Source of the DNA: Stomatobaculum sp.
GTDB taxonomy: Bacteria > Bacillota_A > Clostridia > Lachnospirales > Lachnospiraceae
Assembly (NCBI GenBank): GCA_017449925.1
Contig: JAFSYO010000097.1
Location: forward strand, 1-10,005
Reading direction: 5' to 3'
Length of the DNA: 10,005 nucleotides
The notes beneath the pieces are model-generated. The model had not been told where the DNA came from. It was given only the letters and a program-made list of their open reading frames with translations, and searched no databases. How positions within the stretch are numbered: the first letter of the stretch is position 1; every line of letters begins with the position of its first letter. Shown in pieces: positions 6,649 to 10,005 of this stretch. The translations under genes and the position numbers were made by a program.

Positions 6649-8154
6649 TCAGTTGGAAGGAGTGTTGCTCTTAAGGATGACGTCGTGGCTGCCGCCCTCC
6701 ACGATAGAGGTGGAGGAGACCACCGTGAGACGCGCCTTCTTCTGCAGCTCGGGAATACTCAGGGCGCCGCAGTTGCACATGGTGGAACGCACCTTGTACA
6801 AGGTCGTCTGAACGCCCTCCGCCAGAGAGCCGGCGTAGGGAACATAGCTGTCGACACCCTCTTCAAAGGAAAGCTTCTGGGCGCCGCCCAGGTCGTAGCG
6901 CTGCCAGTTTCTGGCGCGGTTCGAGCCCTCGCCCCAGTACTCCTTGACATAATTGCCATTGATCCTCAGGCGGTTGGTCGGGCTCTCGTCAAAACGGGCA
7001 AAGTAACGTCCCAGCATCACGAAGTCAGCGCCCATTGCCAGGGCCAGGGTGATGTGATAGTCGTGGACGATACCGCCGTCGGAACAGATGGGGATGTAGA
7101 TTCCGGTCTGCTCATAATACTCATCTCTCGCCTTCGCCACTTCAATGACCGCCGTAGCCTGGCCGCGGCCGATGCCTTTGGTCTCGCGGGTGATGCAGAT
7201 GGAGCCGCCGCCGATGCCGATCTTCACGAAATCTGCTCCGGCCTTAGCAAGGAACAGAAAACCTTCCCTGTCCACCACGTTGCCGGCGCCCACTTTGACC
7301 GTGTCGCCGTACTTTTCGCGGATCCAGCCGATGGTCTTTTTCTGCCACTCGCTGAACCCTTCGGAAGAGTCGATGCACAGGACGTCCACACCGGCCTCCA
7401 CCAGGGCGGGCACGCGTTCCACGAAGTCGCGGGTGTTGATACCGGCGCCGACTACATAGCTCTTGTTGTCGTCCAGGAGCTCCAGCTCATTTTCCTTGTG
7501 GCTGTCGTAGTCCTTACGGAAGACCATGTACTGGAGATTTCCGTTTTCATCCACCAGCGGCAGGGAATTGATCTTGTTGTCCCAGATGATATCGTTGCAG
7601 TCGTGAAGACTGGTGTCTGCCGGAGCGGTGACCAGCTTCTCCAGCGGGGTCATGAACTCCGTCACGCAGAGATCCAGGGACATCCTGGACAGACGGTAGT
7701 CTCTGGAGGCGACCAGACCCAGCAGCTTTCCGTGGGCAGTCCCGTCTTCGGTGATGGCGACGGTGGAATGGCCCGTTCTGGCTTTCAGGTCCAGAACGTC
7801 CGCCAGGGTCGCGAAGGGCGGCAGGTTGGAATCGCTGGTCACGAAGCCCTTCTTGTACTTCTTGACCCTGGAGACCATCTCCGCCTCACTCTCAATACTC
7901 TGGGAACCGTAAATAAAGGACACGCCGCCCTGCTTCGCCAGCGCGATGGCCAGCTTCTCGCCTGAGACGGACTGCATGATGGCAGAGACCATGGGAATGT
8001 TCATTTTCAGAGGGCATTCCTCGACCCCTTTCTTAAACTTCACCAGGGGAGTGCAAAGATCCACTGCAGTGGGGACACACTCCGAAGAAGAAAAACCGGG
8101 TACCAGCAGATATTCACCGAAGGTTCTCGAAGGTTCGTCAAAATAATATGCCAT
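6649..8154 (-). CDS. guaB: Inosine-5'-monophosphate dehydrogenase, Tritrichomonas-like type
   Basis: Oxidises IMP to XMP with NAD+, the committing step to GMP. The 501-residue product has a (beta/alpha)8 barrel interrupted by a CBS pair (about residues 100-220). The catalytic loop [20 protein letters not shown] holds Cys320; the mobile flap [19 protein letters not shown] supplies the Arg419-Tyr420 pair that activates water; [12 protein letters not shown] follows. N-terminus ([17 protein letters not shown]) and C-terminus (STMCNCGAL..., [10 protein letters not shown]) also agree, from memory, with the IMPDH of the parasite Tritrichomonas foetus (503 aa, Cys319, Arg418-Tyr419), one residue out of step, rather than with the E. 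coli/Bacillus type. GMP reductase is excluded by the flap and CBS pair. The start has AAAGGAG five bases upstream. It lies between the small basic ORF (36 bases upstream) and yfhO. Confidence 0.96.
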   Translation of the reverse strand: MAYYFDEPSRTFGEYLLVPGFSSSECVPTAVDLCTPLVKFKKGVEECPLKMNIPMVSAIMQSVSGEKLAIALAKQGGVSFIYGSQSIESEAEMVSRVKKYKKGFVTSDSNLPPFATLADVLDLKARTGHSTVAITEDGTAHGKLLGLVASRDYRLSRMSLDLCVTEFMTPLEKLVTAPADTSLHDCNDIIWDNKINSLPLVDENGNLQYMVFRKDYDSHKENELELLDDNKSYVVGAGINTRDFVERVPALVEAGVDVLCIDSSEGFSEWQKKTIGWIREKYGDTVKVGAGNVVDREGFLFLAKAGADFVKIGIGGGSICITRETKGIGRGQATAVIEVAKARDEYYEQTGIYIPICSDGGIVHDYHITLALAMGADFVMLGRYFARFDESPTNRLRINGNYVKEYWGEGSNRARNWQRYDLGGAQKLSFEEGVDSYVPYAGSLAEGVQTTLYKVRSTMCNCGALSIPELQKKARLTVVSSTSIVEGGSHDVILKSNTPSN

Positions 8155-8190
8155 GATTACTCCTTTTAGGCTTTGTCGGGTATTGAGTAA

Positions 8191-8346
8191 CTATTTTACT
8201 CCATCCTTCCGGAATATACAAGCGAGCTTTTTGATTCTGCTGATGATCCGTTCCGCCCAGCGCGGCTCCCGCTTCTTCTCCCGGATGTTAAGCGCCTTCA
8301 GCGCTTTTGCTGTGTCGCGTTTTCTCTTTGCCATTTTATTATCCAT
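8191..8346 (-). CDS. Small basic protein, 51 aa, unrecognised
   Basis: An uninterrupted frame running from ATG at 8346 to TAG at 8191, beginning MDNKMAKRKRDTAK and ending IFRKDGVK. A TAAGG ribosome site lies six bases before the ATG, and the ATG is only 8 bases after the chrA stop, which is typical operon spacing; a second in-frame ATG is at 8334. By hand count 19 of 51 residues are Lys/Arg and 6 acidic. The sequence AERIISRIKKLACIF could form an amphipathic helix; there is no signal peptide or full membrane segment. I know no family for it. The basic, short nature would suit a nucleic-acid- or ribosome-associated protein, but that is a guess. It could also be a chance frame filling the 200-base gap between chrA and guaB. 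Confidence 0.55.
   Translation of the reverse strand: MDNKMAKRKRDTAKALKALNIREKKREPRWAERIISRIKKLACIFRKDGVK
8193..8221 (-). promoter_or_regulatory. Candidate internal sigma-A promoter for guaB
   Basis: On the minus strand TTGTAT (8221-8216) is followed after 17 bases by TAAAAT (8198-8193). The -10 box matches 5 of 6 consensus bases with ideal spacing, the -35 only 3 of 6. Transcription would begin about 8186, some 30 bases before the guaB ATG. It overlaps the last codons of the small basic ORF. Confidence 0.35.
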
Positions 8347-8354
8347 GGAATACC

Positions 8355-8927
8355 TTATACTCCGGCGTACCTCAGCAGGATCCCGACCACCGCAGACGCG
8401 GCGAGGAACACCACCGGATGAAGATCGATCTTCTTCATGGCGATATACAGCACCGCCGCCAGGAGGATGCCCTTCAGGTTAAAGAGGTCAGTTACTGCAT
8501 GGGAAACTTCAAAGGCATCGATGTTCAGGAGGGCGATTTTCACCACCAGGAAACAGGCCGCCGCGATCAGGCCCACGGAGGCCGCGCGCAGCCCGTAGAA
8601 AGCGCTCAGCACGTATTTATTCTCCGCAAACTTCTTCAGGAACTGGGCGACGATCAGTACGACGATGACGGAGGGCGTCACCAGGCCGATGGTGGCGGCG
8701 AACATCCCCGGGATCCCCGCCGTGGTAAAACCCACATACGTCGCCATGTTGACGCCGATGGGGCCGGGCGTGGACTCAGAGACAGCCACCATGTCCGCCA
8801 GCTGGGCGTGGGAGAACCATCCCGTGGAATCGGAGATGGCGTAAAGGAAAGGAAGGGTGGCAAGGCCGCCGCCCACGGCGAACAGTCCCGCCTTGAAAAA
8901 TTCCAGATAAAGTCTCAGTAAGATCAC
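8355..8927 (-). CDS. chrA: ChrA-family transporter, half-size subunit (second of pair)
   Basis: Membrane protein of the chromate ion transporter (CHR) family, 190 residues, about half of long-chain ChrA, so one of the short-chain type that works as a pair. Visible: a first segment with the FAVGGGLATLPF motif (GGG at 19-21), the STPGPIGVN motif at 52-60, and several hydrophobic segments (about 65-95 and 105-185) ending ILLRYAGV. It begins with GTG overlapping the stop of the upstream chrA (GTGA, 4 bases); the G-run AAGGGGGG nine bases upstream serves as ribosome site, so the two halves are translationally coupled. Chromate efflux is the family name; real substrate (chromate, sulfate or another anion) cannot be told from sequence. 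Confidence 0.9.
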   Translation of the reverse strand: MILLRLYLEFFKAGLFAVGGGLATLPFLYAISDSTGWFSHAQLADMVAVSESTPGPIGVNMATYVGFTTAGIPGMFAATIGLVTPSVIVVLIVAQFLKKFAENKYVLSAFYGLRAASVGLIAAACFLVVKIALLNIDAFEVSHAVTDLFNLKGILLAAVLYIAMKKIDLHPVVFLAASAVVGILLRYAGV

Positions 8928-9478
8928 TTTGCTTTACCCCCCTTCCCGGCGCCGAGGTTCTTCAGGATGATCCCAGCCGCCCCGGCCAGCACCACATAGA
9001 CCGCCGGAGAGACGTCGAACAGGACCGATCCCAGGAACACCAGGACGAAGATCACGGTGGTGGGCAGGTCGATGACCGCCTTCTTGAACAGCTTCGCCAC
9101 CGCGTTGAAGATCAGCACGCAGACACAGACGCGGATGCCCGCGAAAGCATTCTTCACCGCCGCCATTTCCGCGAAATTCCGGATGAAGGCAGCGATGATG
9201 CCGATGATCACGATGGAAGGAGAGATCACTCCCGCCGTGGCAAAAATGCTGCCCGGTATCCCCCTCTTCTTCGCACCGATAAAGGTCGCTGTATTCACGG
9301 CGATGACGCCGGGGGTACACTGGCCCACGGCGTAATAATCCATCAGTTCATCCTCCGTGGCCCATCCTCTCTTCTCCACCACTTCCTTCTGAAGCATCGG
9401 AAGCATGGCATATCCGCCGCCGAAGGTCAGGCCCCCGATCCTGGCGAAGGTAAAAAACATATCCAGAAGCTCTTTCAT
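8924..9478 (-). CDS. chrA: ChrA-family transporter, half-size subunit (first of pair)
   Basis: 184-residue membrane protein of the CHR family and partner of the overlapping downstream half. The first segment holds the FGGGYAMLP motif (GGG at 20-22), then the GWATEDELMDYYAVGQCTPG block (CTPG at 54-57) and the VNTATFIGAKKRGIPGS loop, followed by hydrophobic helices; the tail is short and basic (GAGKGGKAK). These are the hallmark N-terminal CHR-domain motifs. ATG at 9478 is preceded by GGGG seven bases upstream, a modest ribosome site. It lies 75 bases after serS, with a hairpin terminator between, so it probably opens a new transcription unit or receives read-through; I see no convincing promoter in the gap. 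The two halves likely form an antiparallel heterodimer (family knowledge). Confidence 0.92.
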   Translation of the reverse strand: MKELLDMFFTFARIGGLTFGGGYAMLPMLQKEVVEKRGWATEDELMDYYAVGQCTPGVIAVNTATFIGAKKRGIPGSIFATAGVISPSIVIIGIIAAFIRNFAEMAAVKNAFAGIRVCVCVLIFNAVAKLFKKAVIDLPTTVIFVLVFLGSVLFDVSPAVYVVLAGAAGIILKNLGAGKGGKAK

Positions 9479-9503
9479 ATTTAACCCCGTTTCTTAAAAT
9501 GAA

Positions 9504-9532
9504 GCCGTCCGGCTTACGCAGAGCCGGACGGC
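9504..9532 (-). terminator. Hairpin terminator after serS
   Basis: GCCGTCCGGCT (9504-9514) and AGCCGGACGGC (9522-9532) are perfectly complementary over 11 bases with a 7-nt loop. On the minus strand the hairpin is followed by TTCATTTTAAG, a broken T-tract, so termination is likely but perhaps partial, leaving read-through into chrA. It starts 21 bases after the serS stop. Confidence 0.75.
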
Positions 9533-9553
9533 AGAATTCCAAACGCAGCGGCA

Positions 9554-10005
9554 TCAGGCGCGAAGCTCTGCCTTGCCTCCCATATAGGGCCGGAGCACCT
9601 CCGGGATCCGCACGCTGCCGTCCGCCTGCAGATTGTTCTCCAGGAAGGCGATCAGCATACGGGGCGGTGCCACCACCGTATTGTTCAGTGTGTGTGCCAG
9701 GTACTTCTTTCCGTCGGCGCCCTTCACGCGGATGCCGAGTCTTCTGGCCTGGGCGTCGCCGAGGTTCGAGCAGCTGCCCACCTCGAAATACTTCTTCTGG
9801 CGGGGGCTCCAGGCCTCCACGTCGCAGGACTTGACCTTCAGATCCGCCAGATCGCCGGAGCAGCACTCCAGGGTGCGCACCGGAATATCCATGGACCGGA
9901 ACAGGTCCACGGTGTTCTGCCACAGCTTGTCGTACCACATCATGGAATCCTCAGGCTTGCAGATCACGATCATCTCCTGCTTCTCGAACTGATGGATGCG
10001 GTACA
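9554..10005 (-). CDS. serS: Seryl-tRNA synthetase, C-terminal part (5' end outside window), variant motifs
   Basis: Class II aminoacyl-tRNA synthetase that charges tRNA-Ser in the cytosol. About 150 C-terminal residues are visible. Reading in from the window end, YRIHQFEKQE is the motif 2 region (usually RxHQFxKxE); then the ECCSGDLAD substrate loop, VGSCSNLGDAQARR (9781-9740), which replaces the usual ISSCSNxxDFQARR, and motif 3 in HTLNNTVVAPPR (9694-9659), which keeps the ATP-binding Arg but replaces the common LNGSGLAVGR. It ends with the classic DGSVRIPEVLRPYMGG and a short tail. Family assignment is firm. The altered motifs suggest a divergent SerRS subgroup; many Clostridia carry two serS genes. 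An ATG at 9973 is internal, not the start. Confidence 0.95.
   Translation of the reverse strand, partial: YRIHQFEKQEMIVICKPEDSMMWYDKLWQNTVDLFRSMDIPVRTLECCSGDLADLKVKSCDVEAWSPRQKKYFEVGSCSNLGDAQARRLGIRVKGADGKKYLAHTLNNTVVAPPRMLIAFLENNLQADGSVRIPEVLRPYMGGKAELRA

Noticed and set aside
6217..7965. Long open frame (582 codons) on the plus strand opposite guaB and yfhO
   Set aside because: Antisense shadow of guaB; His/Asp/Gly-rich product with no recognisable domain, crossing two real genes.
8155..8190. Purine riboswitch or leader RNA before guaB
   Set aside because: Only 36 bases separate the small ORF from guaB, too short for a known purine aptamer, and no such fold is visible.
8153..8482. 109-codon plus-strand frame over the chrA-guaB gap, with a hydrophobic N-terminal part
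   Set aside because: It runs into chrA antisense, lacks a clear ribosome site, and is the complement of the better-supported basic small ORF.

Overview
The window looks like a chromosomal housekeeping stretch from a Gram-positive anaerobe-type bacterium, most likely Bacillota/Clostridia (Lachnospiraceae-like). This is inferred from a YfhO-family membrane protein, strong GGAGG-type ribosome binding sites, a paired half-size ChrA transporter, and the particular IMP dehydrogenase type. Coding DNA is G+C-rich; the one long intergenic gap is clearly A/T-richer. I see no phage, insertion sequence, CRISPR array, tRNA or rRNA.

Layout, left to right. The plus strand carries the 3' part of argG (argininosuccinate synthase), which has an unusual Lys/Ala-rich tail of about 94 residues, then a hairpin, then fumC (class II fumarase). 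A 336-base gap (2225-2560) follows, with a perfect 21-bp-stem bidirectional terminator and degenerate repeats; it separates fumC from the convergent minus-strand genes. On the minus strand, read from right to left, come the 3' part of serS (seryl-tRNA synthetase, variant motifs), a hairpin terminator, two overlapping half-size chrA genes, a previously easy-to-miss 51-codon basic small ORF, guaB (IMP dehydrogenase), yfhO (GT-C-like multi-spanning membrane protein with an acidic 12-residue-repeat tail) and argH (argininosuccinate lyase). From the first chrA to argH the gaps are -4, 8, 36, a few to 27, and -4 bases, so this looks like one transcriptional unit, perhaps with an internal promoter before guaB.

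How the genes connect. ArgG and ArgH catalyse the last two steps of arginine synthesis. ArgH releases fumarate, which FumC hydrates to malate, so the convergent trio argG-fumC / argH is metabolically coherent even though argH has been placed in a different operon on the other strand. GuaB commits IMP to guanine nucleotides. YfhO probably works on cell-envelope glycosylation. The ChrA pair and the small ORF have no obvious link to these.

Most noteworthy: (1) the histone-H1-like basic tail fused to ArgG; (2) the acidic, 36-bp-repeat-encoded tail of YfhO, whose last Glu codons double as the argH ribosome binding site; (3) a guaB product that closely resembles the IMP dehydrogenase of the protozoan Tritrichomonas foetus; (4) the unrecognised 51-aa basic protein. 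I did not find a convincing new defence or mobile system here.
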